Shown here piece after piece: positions 12,458-25,100 of a stretch of DNA of 64,000 nucleotides. Source of the stretch: Phoronis australis (taxonomy: Eukaryota > Phoronida > Phoronidae). The first letter of the stretch is position 1. Each line of letters starts with the position of its first letter. The position numbers and the translations under genes are program-made. The stretch lies in assembly GCA_002633005.1 (NCBI GenBank), contig NMRA01000118.1:24032-88031 (forward strand), read 5' to 3'. The notes below the pieces were generated by a model, which saw only the letters and a list, made by a program, of their open reading frames with translations, made no database searches and was not told the DNA's origin.

Positions 12458-14164
12458 AAAAAATGTGAACACTTTCGTGGCTGAGCTAAACGTCACTTGC
12501 AAAATGCCACAGTATTTCAAGCGTCACTGGTGTTGAATGTGTAGCGGACACCTTGAGAAAAATTGGCAATTTGTTATCGAAAACTGCAAAACGACGAATT
12601 TTGCTCCATAGCTGCATTGGCGAAACGAAGCTGTTAACTCCTAGAAGTCAATCACATCCAACAATTATCCTTAAAACCGAGCATATCAAACTTCTGCGTA
12701 TTCTAATAATTTACCAGTTGGGTATTGACTTTTCATTTGCTCCTATTAAAATGAATTAATTTGAGAAAACACTTCAATATCGTTTTTTCTCTGACGTTTC
12801 GCTCTACCAACCAAGCATGCATAATTCTTGCGGAGTTAGCATAAGCTAAATATAGGGCAACTAAGCATACGTGAAATTCGTGAGTTTAAAAAATGACTAG
12901 GTTGCTAAACACGATCTCGCTAAGAGCACGACCGAGTTATCATGTTGTGTGATAAGAGGCTATTATTATAAGAGTGCCGGGGTAACGTTGTCATTCGCTC
13001 AGTGTGTTTTAGGTAGTACATGGGTAAGGCGGCGGCTGGACGGCCGATAAGATATCTTCGTGAACCTTATAGAGAACCAAAGGTTTTTGAAGTGGTATAG
13101 TCGACAGCATGGTAAATATAGCATAAATTCATGTTTGCGTAACTTTCAAACGTATTACTGAATTGATGACGCGTACATAAAGCTATAGAACGTCTTAAAG
13201 GTAGTTATAGTTTCGTTGTTATTTAAAAATACTCAAAATTTTGAAAAACACCCTCTCGCCGGGCGTAGCCCGCTTCGTTCGTCGATTTTGTTTCTACAGT
13301 ATTCTGTCGGATTCAATGACTGTAAATCAGTTTTGCAGCCAAATGTATTGCAAGAATATCCGAGTCAAACACTCAGACGATAGAAGCATAGACATACATA
13401 TCAGATATTGCTTTTGTATCTACATGTACATGTATGCCTAGAAGTCCATGCTGGTACTTATGATCTTAGTTACAAAACTAACTGTTAACCCGACCTGACG
13501 CAATAACGTTCATATTCATATCTATAATACCCTCAAGGTGACCGAAAGTGCGTGTGTATAAACCAGCTGCTGCAAACGCACGAAGTTCACCGAAGAGTGA
13601 AAAACCTGATGTATGATAATAAGTAGTAGGAGGTGAAGGGCTTATGGAAAACACACCTTATTAAAACGGGTGTTTGCATGCTAAGATTAATTGCAAAACA
13701 GACGCGCTTATAAATTGATAATAATTCTTTTGCTTATAAATCTTTCAGTTGAGAAATGATAACCTTATCTATAACAACCTGCGAGTCAACGTTAGTTTAA
13801 AACTCTGTGTTTTTGAACAAATACACTTATCAGTTTTGCCTCTCGGAATGAAGTCACTCGACAACAGGCCGAGGGGGATTTTGCTCTGGCCAGTATTGGG
13901 CCAGTGTGAATTTACTCGCAGAAGCAACTAGTTACTCGTGAATACTGCTATTTTAAATATAAAAACCGCTCCAAAATTTCAATCAAACCACTTCCCTTAA
14001 CGAAAGTAAATTCGTGAATATTCTCTGATTTCTTTTCACAAATGTTGAACATTTCACTGAGATACTGGTGACGAATCACGTGTCAGGGTGTGCATATATT
14101 ACATCTGATTGATGACTTCCAGTTTGCTTCATTAGAGGTCATTTGCCTCAGGTCACAATAACAA

Positions 14165-14650
14165 GTGGTTATGTAGGATCTTGTTGACAATACTGCGACT
14201 ATAGCCAACGGCCAAACCCCTACCAAACGATAGATTTCAACTTCGTAAGAGAATATTTTCCGGAAGTAGAAAGCCTGTAGAATTTGACTGTTGACTTTTT
14301 ACAAATCTTCCATTAACTGGGTCACGTAGTCATGGCTTTTTGGTAATTTTTAAACAAAAAGAAAGGTGCATTGATAGCAAAACAACAATATGAATAACAA
14401 GAAAAATGTTATTTTATATACATGTTCAAGATGAGATCTCAAAACGCTATTGCAGCTTTCTAACATACGTTTTTGTTTCATGCAACTGAAGATTTTTCTC
14501 CATAAAAATCATGAAGGTCTCATTTTTGATAGCCCTCATACAGAAGTGGAATGTTTTAAAACAATTAATAACAACGACTTTGAGAACAGTACATGAAACA
14601 GTCACTGTGTCTGAAAAAGAAATCCGACCATCAATTTCTCAAACTTTATG
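14165..14650 (+). repeat. Dispersed repeat copy 1 (~450 bp)
   Basis: Aligns by eye with 17650-18150 in the same orientation. Shared words in the same order: gtcacgt.gaccatg / agtcatg..tttt, aaaaagaaagg, agatga.atctcaaaa, gacagccct/gatagccct, and tctgaaa.. near the end. No coding potential. Confidence 0.6.
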
Positions 14651-15149
14651 TTCTGAAGAATGTTGAATTTTGGCATTTTAAGGTCCTAAATAACTTTAAT
14701 CGTTTAATGAGAATTTCCATGGTGATCACACTAAAATTAATGAGCCTACATTACATGAATGTCACCCATTCTTCATTGATGTTCTGATGGCAACTATATT
14801 TGCCATAAGTTTAGCATTCATTATTCATTTAAACATTCTACCAGAAGTAATGTGTTTTTGATTTCAATCAACATTCACCATCAAAACGACGAAAAAGAAG
14901 TCGTACACTTTCACACACTCTTCGAAAAACAATTACTTGCTATAATTAGTTTTTCAGTGTCTCCGGGGTTGATTCGACTTGTTCCAATTTTTTAAACGAA
15001 AGAAGGTGAAAGAATGGGACAAATTTTGAATTTTTATTTCGCTACCAGTTACCTGGCAGTCAGGTCTGTGTATACCTGTTGCACAGGCCTTTTTACATTG
15101 TTTCACTTGTACTGTGCTGAACTCTGAGCGCGTTTATTAAACAGGAGCC

Positions 15150-15271
15150 CTGCCTATATTTTATGACGTCACGAGTTGAGTCATGTGGGCTTGAGACCAA
15201 CTGTTGCTTGCGCTCGTGGAAAGAAATCGATGAGGTTTGGTAAGAGCTCAGATTGTAAAGTCCTAATTAAG
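15150..15271 (+). promoter_or_regulatory. Candidate promoter and 5' leader exon of the RASEF-like gene (first-exon variant A)
   Basis: Within 35 bases there is a TATA-like run (tatatttta, about 15155-15163), a perfect CRE palindrome TGACGTCA (15164-15171) and an AP-1 site TGAGTCA (15177-15183). About 90 bases downstream a good donor, AAG|gtgaga, ends at 15271. It could splice to the acceptor ttcgtttcag at 15744 that precedes the EF-hand exon. The sites are read directly; their use is inferred. Confidence 0.4.
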
Positions 15272-15833
15272 GTGAGATGACACGGAGCTTAAACAGGATT
15301 ATTCACTTTTATCTCGTGAAAATTATGTTTTAGCAACGTTGACTACATTGGTTGATGACAGAGAGCCACAGGCGTAGCAAGGCACTCCGCGTTTAAACAC
15401 CGTGTCAGTAAACATCAGATCAGGTAAAATGAACGAAAGCACGTATATGGCCTACAACTATACGTATTACGGTGTATATCACATGACAAAGTCAAGTCTG
15501 TGTTGTTCATACCAATATTTCCAATATCGGCATACAACGGACAGATATTGGTGGATATGAAGTGCGTTGGTTTTCGTGCCCTCCGAAATCCGTCCACGGA
15601 CACCTAAGCAAGTGTTTTATTTTAATGCCGCTTCATTGCACTTCCCATCAAGGCTTATTAAAATGTATTATACAAGTGTACGTCACTGGGTTTTGATAAT
15701 GAGTGGTCATTGTTTTAACAGTTTGTCTCTGGTTTTCGTTTCAGGTAGTGGAAGCTGGTGACAGCGACCAAGTACGATGACGTGTGCGGTTACTGGGCCC
15801 CAGTATTCAAAATAATGATCCTAGTTGAACCTT

Positions 15834-16180
15834 ATGGAAAACAACACAAATTTAAAGGCTTTATTCACTGCCTGTGACCTCGACGGGTCTGGGTATTTGG
15901 ATCAGAGTGAGCTATCCATTGTGTGCAAAGAGTTGTCTCGAGAGGATTTAGACGTGATCTTCGAAGAACTAGATCGAGATGGAGACGGAAAAATTAGCGT
16001 CGAGGAGTTCCAGTATGGATTCTCGGCAATGACCACTGAGGGCGGATCCAAGGCACGAAAGAGTGCTGAGGAGATGCGTGGCAGCTTCTCAAAGAATCGC
16101 AGAAAATTGGACTCAATTGACTGTGAACCTGGAACTGAGTTTGTTGCTAAGCTTGACGAAGGATTTACGGCGCTATCATG
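15834..16180 (+). CDS. RASEF: Alternative first coding exon A: two canonical EF-hands
   Basis: An acceptor (tttcgtttcag, to 15744) precedes a short leader, then ATG at 15834. The exon encodes 115 residues and ends TCATG|gtgagt in phase 2. EF loop 1 is [12 protein letters not shown] and loop 2 is [12 protein letters not shown]; both have the canonical acidic positions 1, 3, 5, 9 and 12. The end ([13 protein letters not shown]) resembles the corresponding part of vertebrate RASEF, so this is probably the ancestral exon. Joining to 30615 gives ..[13 protein letters not shown]. Confidence 0.9.
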
Positions 16181-19100
16181 GTGAGTTGATTTAGAATTGT
16201 AATTAATACAGGAGCTGGGAAAAAACACCTGTTACCTTGCTAAACACACAAAGCTTTCAGTAACAGTTCACCTCGTTCAAGTGTGCTTTTACCTGCAGGC
16301 GGCGTTGTCGCTGTAAGTAATGAAATGTGTAATATAACAGCAATTAATAGTTTTAAATCGAACGAACAGTCTATAACAGGGGTCATAGAACGTTTCCAGT
16401 ATAGCACAGAACCAGTAAGAGAATTCTGGAATGTTATAGAAAAAGTAAATCTGTTTGGAAGATCAGAGTCTCTAATTTATAAAATCAAATATCAAATGCT
16501 AATGAAGTTCGTATTCAAAAAAGTAACAACTGATCATTATCGGCGAAACTCGTTTTCTGCATGGCTGTAAGATTTAAGAAATGTACTGCTTGTCCAAAAT
16601 ACGCTTCATCCAATATTAAATGGCAAGATTATTTAACTCACCTAGTCCATAAAATGAATAACGTCCTGTACCAATTGTTGCTTTTGAAAATGATATTCAT
16701 GCTAACGTTATTAACAGGTTTACCCCAAAAATGACGTCTCAATCATTGTCAAAACTTTTTTCCATAATTGGTTTGAAATTTTGATCTTGATGATGATGAA
16801 GTGATTCATTTCTCTTACAATGTAAACACTTGCAAAGAACTTTTATATTCGACAATTGTATTTATACATTTCAAAATCGTTCTAAAAAGTAGATTCACCA
16901 AAACTTTGTATCTACAGGTATTACAATTTGGAAAGCGTTATAAGTGTTTTTTGGAAGGTACACGTCTATGCTGTGAACTCAGCATTCACAGTCTTTATAG
17001 CCACCAGTCTTTTCCATCATAATTCGTTGTTTAATACTGGCATATTAGTCCTTAAATGCGTTAAAGTTATGACGTATTGCATGTGGGTGGCATGCTTTCA
17101 ACTACTAAATGCGCAGACTGTAACTCAGGGCAGACGCGCTCAAGTAAACCGGGCTGCGTTCAGCATTTCAGGTACAGTGTCTTGCGAGTTCGTCGATACC
17201 ACGCCCGTATAGATTGGATATCGCCTTGCAATGCGAGTAAATCTCTTTCCAGTAGAATACAAAGCGCTCGGACACGCCGATCTTCCCCCACCCCAGGCAC
17301 TCAGCCTCCTTTAACTTTACGGTCTGGTGAACTAGTCGAAAAACGAGGCTCTTTGGTTATATTTTTGTCATGATAAGCTACGATCTGATTTTTAAGCGTA
17401 TTTAAGCATTACTCTTTGTTTATCATTTCTATCATTTTCCGTAAATTGTTGAGACAAATACTTATTCAGTTGCTGCTCTATGACTCCAATTGTACAGTGT
17501 TCCTTTTTGGACAATATTTATGCGATACAAAACAGAAGCACAATTGTACTGTGGACCGAAACAAATTGTGACACTGTGAGCAGTGGACTTGATGATCACA
17601 ACCCACGTTTATCATCTGCACTATGACTCAAGTTACGTTAGCTAAGCTTGTGTAGGACCTTATAGATTGGCCGGTATATTCAGCCAAACATCTACAAAAC
17701 TATAGAGTTTCGGAAAATAAAAAACCTGCAGAGTACGACTTCCTATGTTGTACTAATCTGCTATTAATTGGGTCACGTGACCATGTCTTTTCAGTATAAT
17801 CTAATAAAAAGAAAGGCATATCCATAGCTAAACAACGGTATCAATAACGTGTCCAATTTTTTCGATATTAATGTTGAAGATGAAATCTCAAAAACACTAT
17901 TACAGTTTTCTAAATTCATTCATGTAACTTTTGATTTGTCCACGAGAGTCATAAAAGTCCTATTCATGCAACTTTTGGTTTGTCCATGAGAGTCATTAAA
18001 GTCCTATTCTTGACAGCCCTTCATGCAAAAGAGGAGACTTTGTTAAACCAATTCCTTACACTGGTTTGGAGAGCAATGAAGCAAAGCATGCTATCTGAAA
18101 GTTTCTCATGAATCCCGTCAGCCATTTCTTAAACATGATATTTAGTAGTTTGCCAAATTTAGCCATTTTTCGAGGTAATACATACCCTCAGGTTGCAAAA
18201 GCGTTTAAATGCACCTTGACTCTAACCTTGGTTGACCAATAAAGAACCAGATGCCAGCCGAGGTATCTTCACTAGAATTTTAATGTTAATAACCCTGGAT
18301 GCGAAGCAAGATTTCACCTAATTTTTAAACCTATTGCTCTATTCACACCAACAAGCATGGGTGTATGGTACACGTGGCGCGTGTGGTGTACTGGTTACAC
18401 TACTGAACTAACAATCTAAAGGATCCTAGTCCAATCCCTGCCTGCGCTATAAAAAGAGAAAAAATTGCTCATCGATGACTTCAATGAGTGTACCATACAC
18501 ACGTGCTCGTTCTTCTAAGAACGCTGTAACATCTGAAGATGGCAGGAGAAATGACCAACCGAAACGTCTTGCCAATGTAAATAGTGTAGAGGTTGTTGTA
18601 AAAAGACCTATGCATTTTAGAAATGATGTTACCACGTCACCACCTCGAAGTGGTTTTAGCATGGCAAGATGTAACCTACACGTATCCACACACACGGGGG
18701 CCTCACACTATCGCACTCCTACTAGACGGTTCAAAAGCGATAGCCGAGCAGGTTCCATTATACACTATGGGACTACAGCTTTGAGGCTATAAGCCACTCT
18801 TGTCACTCTAACGGTTTCATAGTTTGAGGGAAGCAGAGATGTACTAAAGCATCATTAACTAATTGCAATTATCCCCCATGTTTGTCCAGTGTCTTGCTTC
18901 TTCATCAACCACCAAGCCCGTTGCCAAACAATTTCCGAAAAGTTCAACAAAGTCATTTGAGTTAAACTGTCCAATAACTGAGCAAACACCTAAGTGAAAC
19001 GCTAACTAAAACGTCTACCTCCATGCCGGCCAGGTCTTATGGTAAAAGGAAAACGAACCGAGCATATGAAGAAATCTCTGAATTAAAAATGCTATTCATA

Positions 19101-22100
19101 AAGTGACACCCGAATTGGAAGCAACATAACTTCCCCTTACTCTCTTCTGCCTAACTGACGTCACAGGTATCATCTGCAGAAGGTTTTACCTTCTTGTTTA
19201 AATCTGTCCAATTTCACTGTATTCATTTGCATGTGATCGTATGATCATAATAAGCAGGCCCTCAAGGCCAATACGCAACAATCCAGCATAGCTCAGGCAA
19301 CACTTGTGTGTCGCAAGGCGGAACCAACCACAGTTTTCGAAGGATAAATGTTTGTGTTACTAACCGGTGCAACGTTAAAGTGCTTTTAACGTCAGCTAGG
19401 TCCACTGACGTACACCCCCGTGAGTAGCCAACAATTTCCGGCAAACGCCCTCCTTCAGTCGCGAATAATATTCGCCTCACACAGTCATTTTCAAACTCCC
19501 TGAGAACTGAGAAGTGTCGCCCAAAGCATACAATACAACTAGCTAGGACCACAGGGGCGGGAAAAATTTTCACGGGTTGATAATTTTACACGCTCAATTT
19601 AGATCCCGTCGGAAACGGCCTTTCAAGTCTTTTTACGGGATCAAAATCTAATACTACACCGGTGACTTTTTAGTGTTGTCTGGGGAAAGAAAACTAATGT
19701 AGATCACACATGGCTGTATTTAAAAGGCGAAAAGACAAGTAAAACGACCCATCCCTAGGAAGCGTTAAGTCTACGGGTTTAACACCGGTGATTCTGGTAC
19801 AAAACTTGATAAAAGGTCCTCACTAATAGGGGCTTGTGTACACATTTTAGGGCACCTGAATTTTCCAGCTGCACCCCCGTCAAAATATAGGCGAATACCT
19901 CTGGGCGGAGGGTTTACAGCAAGGTAATTCGAGATAATACAAAGTACCATTGTGTGTTCAGGATCTTTAGAACTTATGCGATAGTGTTTGGGATTTCGAG
20001 ATGGAGGAGCAATTTTCAGAAATTAAAACGAAATAAACTGCGACTCAGGCATTTTGAGAACGACGCACTAATCGATAATGCGACTGCACTAATTATATTC
20101 ACGCTATGTTGATTTTAAGAAATCAAAATTCAATCGAGCAGTTCTATGAACATAATTTGATAGATTTCCGAAAAAATATGTGACGCATAAAGATACTCGA
20201 GTCTAGAGGATGCGTTATTGTAAACGCAGCGCTGAAGGAAATGTAGTCGCGCAAGATTGTCGATGTCATTGATCTAGGATCGTTGTGTTTGCTTACTATT
20301 GTAGATGGTAACGCACTGTTACATCCCAAGTAAATTAGCACATTGTCTATTACATGTCTCTTTTTTGCTATTTACTGTTTTTGTGTACAAGTGTGAAAAC
20401 TTCGATTACTCATTTACTTGGGACACACCAGGGGAGGCAATCTGTCTACCTCGGCGGCCCACACGTGTTCACTTCTCATTAATGCAAACATTTTTTACGA
20501 GCTGTGGTTCTTTTCTCACCTTCTGAAGTTCTTACGAACTCAGTAGAAAAGAAGCACATTAATTAGAAAGTTGGAAAATATCGCCGTTAGTGAAAACGCC
20601 TTTGTGGTAGGTGAGGGAGGAAGATTTTCAATCCTGCACGTTTTGTCTTGCTCACGTTAGTCAGAAGAAATCATACATCAAATTTGTTTTTAGTTGAAAG
20701 TCCCATATTTTTATCCTTCGAAATCGCACGTGGTCTCCCTAAGTAAGTTCATAGACTATAGTACATTGTAAGTTTGACTGTATGGTTGTGTTCTGTGGCA
20801 AGTGAAACTGGCGGCGTTGTTATACATGTATGAATTTATGAGAGTAAAATATTACTGATGTTTAGAAATACGCTCGTGTTCATTCAGGTGTATTTGAAAA
20901 GCTGCTGCGTTTGTTGTTTGCATAAGCGTAGCTGCTGACAGTCAGTTCAGTAGTAGGAGTCCCTATATTATTTAAATATTGTTAAAAACGCAGACTCCTA
21001 GGCCTTCTGCGCATTTGAGACACCTTTCCGAGACACCAGCGTGAAAGGTCGATACGTAACGTTAGAAGTCCACGCAGTATGATGGTCAAGCGCCTATATA
21101 CTAATGCAAACACGATCCCTGTATTGTTTTATTTCGTCATCAAAGAATCCAGATATTTTTCCAAAGATGTGCGATAAGCTTAGTATCAACAAATAACCTG
21201 ATCTCTGTTTTCGTATTTAGTTATTATTCATTTTCATTATCAACATTGAATGATTAAATGATGGCAACTTGCATTTGAGATTACAAAAAAGATTCAACTC
21301 AGTGGAAGTGGCCTCGGAGGCGGTAATTTGTTTTGTTATACCTAGATTTTAACCTTGGTTGGCTTGAAATGCCAACCAGGTTTCACTTAAAAAGCAGTTT
21401 GGCTACTATGCGAGTAATCTGGGTACAGACTTAGTTGACATCTCATCTATAAACTTGATATATTTTAACAACCCTTTAAAGGACCGAATTTGAGAAACTA
21501 ATGACATTTTGTCATATTTTGCATACATTTGTCCCATTCCAGAATTGCAAAATAATCCCGGAAGAGCGCCTACGGCAGCATTTTCGGTTTTTGTTTGCTT
21601 TATGCTGTCAGAAGCTCTTTCGGAAATACCCGGTGAGTAGACATGACAACGTACTTGCTTTTGAAATTTCAAAGCTCTCTACGTTGTTATTCAATAAATT
21701 CAACCATCTTCGGAGTAACGATCGTTTAGTGCCCGCGCTACAGTGCCCCACGGCCGACTGTGACATTTTCGATGATCGATCAACAAAATACACGCACTAA
21801 ACGGGACTAATAAATTGTCTGTTGACTTGGCAAACAAATCTAACCAATGGTTGCAGAAACTCGGCGAAATCATTAAACGACGGAAACAAGTTAATTGGAA
21901 CCTGACGAAAAGACAACTTTGAAAAGACAACGCACAGGACTAAATGTGAAGAGTGATTCTTGGCCAGCGTCGTCGTGAGGCAACTGTAAGAATACTTTGA
22001 GAAATCTCTTTCGTAATCGTCATTTTAGTGACTGACCGCTCTTTGTATTGGTGGGCTGTATTATGCTCACTCACTGACCCTTGTCATCACTGACATCGGC

Positions 22101-25100
22101 TGTCCAGCTTTAGTTTTGACAATTGGATGAAATAGTTGTGAGAAAGGGAACACAACTGGATTAGACTAGGTGCCGTTGATAACTGGGCTCTGGGGAGACG
22201 TCATGGACCTTGGAGCCATAGACTTTCTAACCAATTGTGATAGACCAACTACTATTTACCAGAAAATAAGTTTGGGATTTCGGAATAATATGCTGGATCT
22301 GTGGCACAGGTGTGTAAAGAACCAGGCGCTCTGAGGCTTGTCTGCTACGCTTGCGGACTAATTCAAAACCAACGAAGGCAATAACCGGGCACAACTGATG
22401 GCATCGACACTGTGAACTCTAGTTTAGCATTTTATTGTGGTAAATTTTAGTAATCGTTTTTTTTTAAATAGTATAAGGCTCTACCTAACCGTAGCACATA
22501 ATGGAAGGAAGCTCCGATTTGGAAGTCATTTTAGAATGTGTAGAAACGGATTTTATCGAAATTGATGATTTTAAAAGGCTGTGCTCCGATCTAAACATGA
22601 GCGATAATGCTCTCGAAGGGACCTTCAGGGAGCTCGACACTGACAGCGACGGTAGGATCAACTATGAAGACTTTGAAAACGGACTTCAGAAAGTGTTTGC
22701 ACTCCTTTCTAGTAGTCATTCAACAACGCAGAGAATCTGGAGTAATCACGAGAAGTCGTGTGAAGCACACGTGAAAAGCAACGAGTCTGTAAAAAAGCGG
22801 AGAGTTCTACCCGAGCCCGAGGACGACCCTAAGAATGAAGATCTTGTTCATAGCAATAACCTGTCTACGAAAAATGATGATACGTGGGTGAATGAAATTG
22901 AGCAGGATATTTCGGTCGCTATGCCTACAAGTCCGCAAGATAACAGTGGCGTTTCCAACGGAGGAATCCACGTTTATGACAGTGATGAGTTGTGCACACC
23001 TTTGGGGATGTTTCGACAGAGCATAGCAGAAGAGTGGACATGCTTAAGTCCCGCAAGGTGACCTTTCTTACTTTGCTTCTTTTTATTTTTAAATGATATT
23101 GTGCTCGCACATGTTTGAAGCTTACAAATTGATTTTGGATACACATGGCTTGCTTTTGCACGGATGAGTCTTGAGCTGTTTTTATTTAGGATTTCAGTGT
23201 AGCAAGAATTAAGTAATTCATGACGCGAAATGATGCAAATGGACGCTGAGATTTTGGCTATTGTATTACGTCCAGGGTGGCGCTCATGCGAGGTACTCTT
23301 GGTAATTTTAAAACGATGAGAATTTTTTTCGCATTAGTTGTTGATTTTAGCTTTCCGAAAGCGCAAGTCTTAGGACACAGTTCAGTTTAAATCTGACAAA
23401 TTAAACAAAAACTGATCACAAATATGTGCGCCAAAATTTGAGAAGATTGCGACTGCCACTGCAAAACGATTGATTTTTGAGATGCACAAAATACATTTGA
23501 ATATACCAAAATATTTTTTAAGCATTCTCGTTTTGAGTGAATCAAGAGTTTGTGTGTGTTTCACTGTCTACTCACTTTTACCGACTTTCATGTTGTCGCA
23601 GCAAAACACGCTTTAGCATTTTATCGGTCCAGACTATCAAATAATCCTGAAGACTTCACTGAAAATCAACAAATCATTCAAAATATACTCGGAAAATTTT
23701 TGCGTCTAGTGAATTTGATGGTCTAGGGTTGTAGTTATATCAAATAAAAATAATGTTTTATGGATCTAAAACTTTCAAGTTAAGTCAAAGTGCTTTGCTG
23801 CGTGAAACTACCTGACTATGCTGTAAAAATGCTATAGAGTAAATCTGTCAGCGAATTTGATATTCATCTGTCAACACGTACCGAAACTGCGCGTTGTAAA
23901 TTGTCACTTGTGCGTATTAATTGAGATTCCAATCCACAGAAATTAATGCCATTAAACAATTACCGGCATTTCCCTTGTTTACACTTGACGTTCTGTGACA
24001 TTTTCACGCGTTTAACCACTACTTGACATTCTGCTAACTCTCGGCGGATAAGACTGGTGATCGAATGTTTGCAAACTGCTGCTTACACACACAAATGCAT
24101 GAGCAAGTTTAGCTCCACAACAAATCACGTGAAAATAGTCAAAACGTCGTGACAATTTTCACCGACATTCAAATATAATGTAATACAGTAAATGCAACTT
24201 CGTTATGTCATGAATTTCTATAATTTCTCACTACATTTAGGAGAAGTAATTCATTGCTAGTTTCCAAAGGCAGCACCACTGTTGTTTCCAAAAGCGGAAT
24301 CACTGGGTGGGAGAGGGGACGGGACCTAATCATTCACGACCAGATGTTTTTGTGTTTGTTCACTTACATAACGCAGAATTGTTACCGTCACTTTGTTCAT
24401 TAAGTAATATGCAAAATGAAAACTGAAAATATAAATACAATCTTTAAAATTACTGCAAACATATTGTAATTTAACATTAGGTGTGAATATACCTAATACA
24501 CTGTTCAATATCTGAGTCGTTGTTATTGAAATAGAACGTAAATAATAATAAAATTGCCGTTTTAAGTGAGAGTGTGAAAAGATGGTGGGCCCCATTATCG
24601 TCTTAAAGAATAATAAAAACATAAAAATAGAAGCAAACAGAAGGGACAAATTAAAAAAAGGTAAAATGATAACAAACTAGAAAGACGAATACTTAGGTGA
24701 GTGTATAAGCTGTTATGCAACAACATATCACTTTACAAGAGATGAAAAAGATTTTTTTACAACATCTCTGTCTTGACTGGGGTGCGAACCCAGGTGGGTC
24801 CTGATAGCGCAGTTGATTAGAGCGTCTGCATGGTTAACAGGATGTCTTGGGTTCGAGCCCCCGACGGATCTGAATTTTTTTCAGACTTAACTACATATAA
24901 GTCACGTAATGTGGCCAAGATATGGCGAGTAAGAAAACTAAGAATGAAAGCAGTGTGGACTGGTGACTCATATCGCCACCTGGCTGTACCGATAGTGGGT
25001 CAGAACTCTGTTAGAGCTGACAAGGGTCAGATTTGACGGTAAATTCATTGTACCAACTTGTAATTTTATATGTAATAATGTACACAATAACGTCACTTGG

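Larger units (their letters stand above)
16181..22500 (+). other. Intron / alternative promoter interval of the RASEF-like gene
   Basis: No coding exon was recognised apart from a short exon-like block (about 21545-21632, acceptor cattccag, donor CCG|gtgagt) that could be a leader exon for variant B. It contains repeat copies at 17650-18150 and about 18361-18800, and a perfect-looking hairpin at 21351-21382. Confidence 0.5.

Noticed and set aside
18447-18792. Overlapping 80-105-codon frames on both strands
   Set aside because: They lie in a tRNA-like repeat body, with no splice sites or start context; the protein-like look comes from the repeat.
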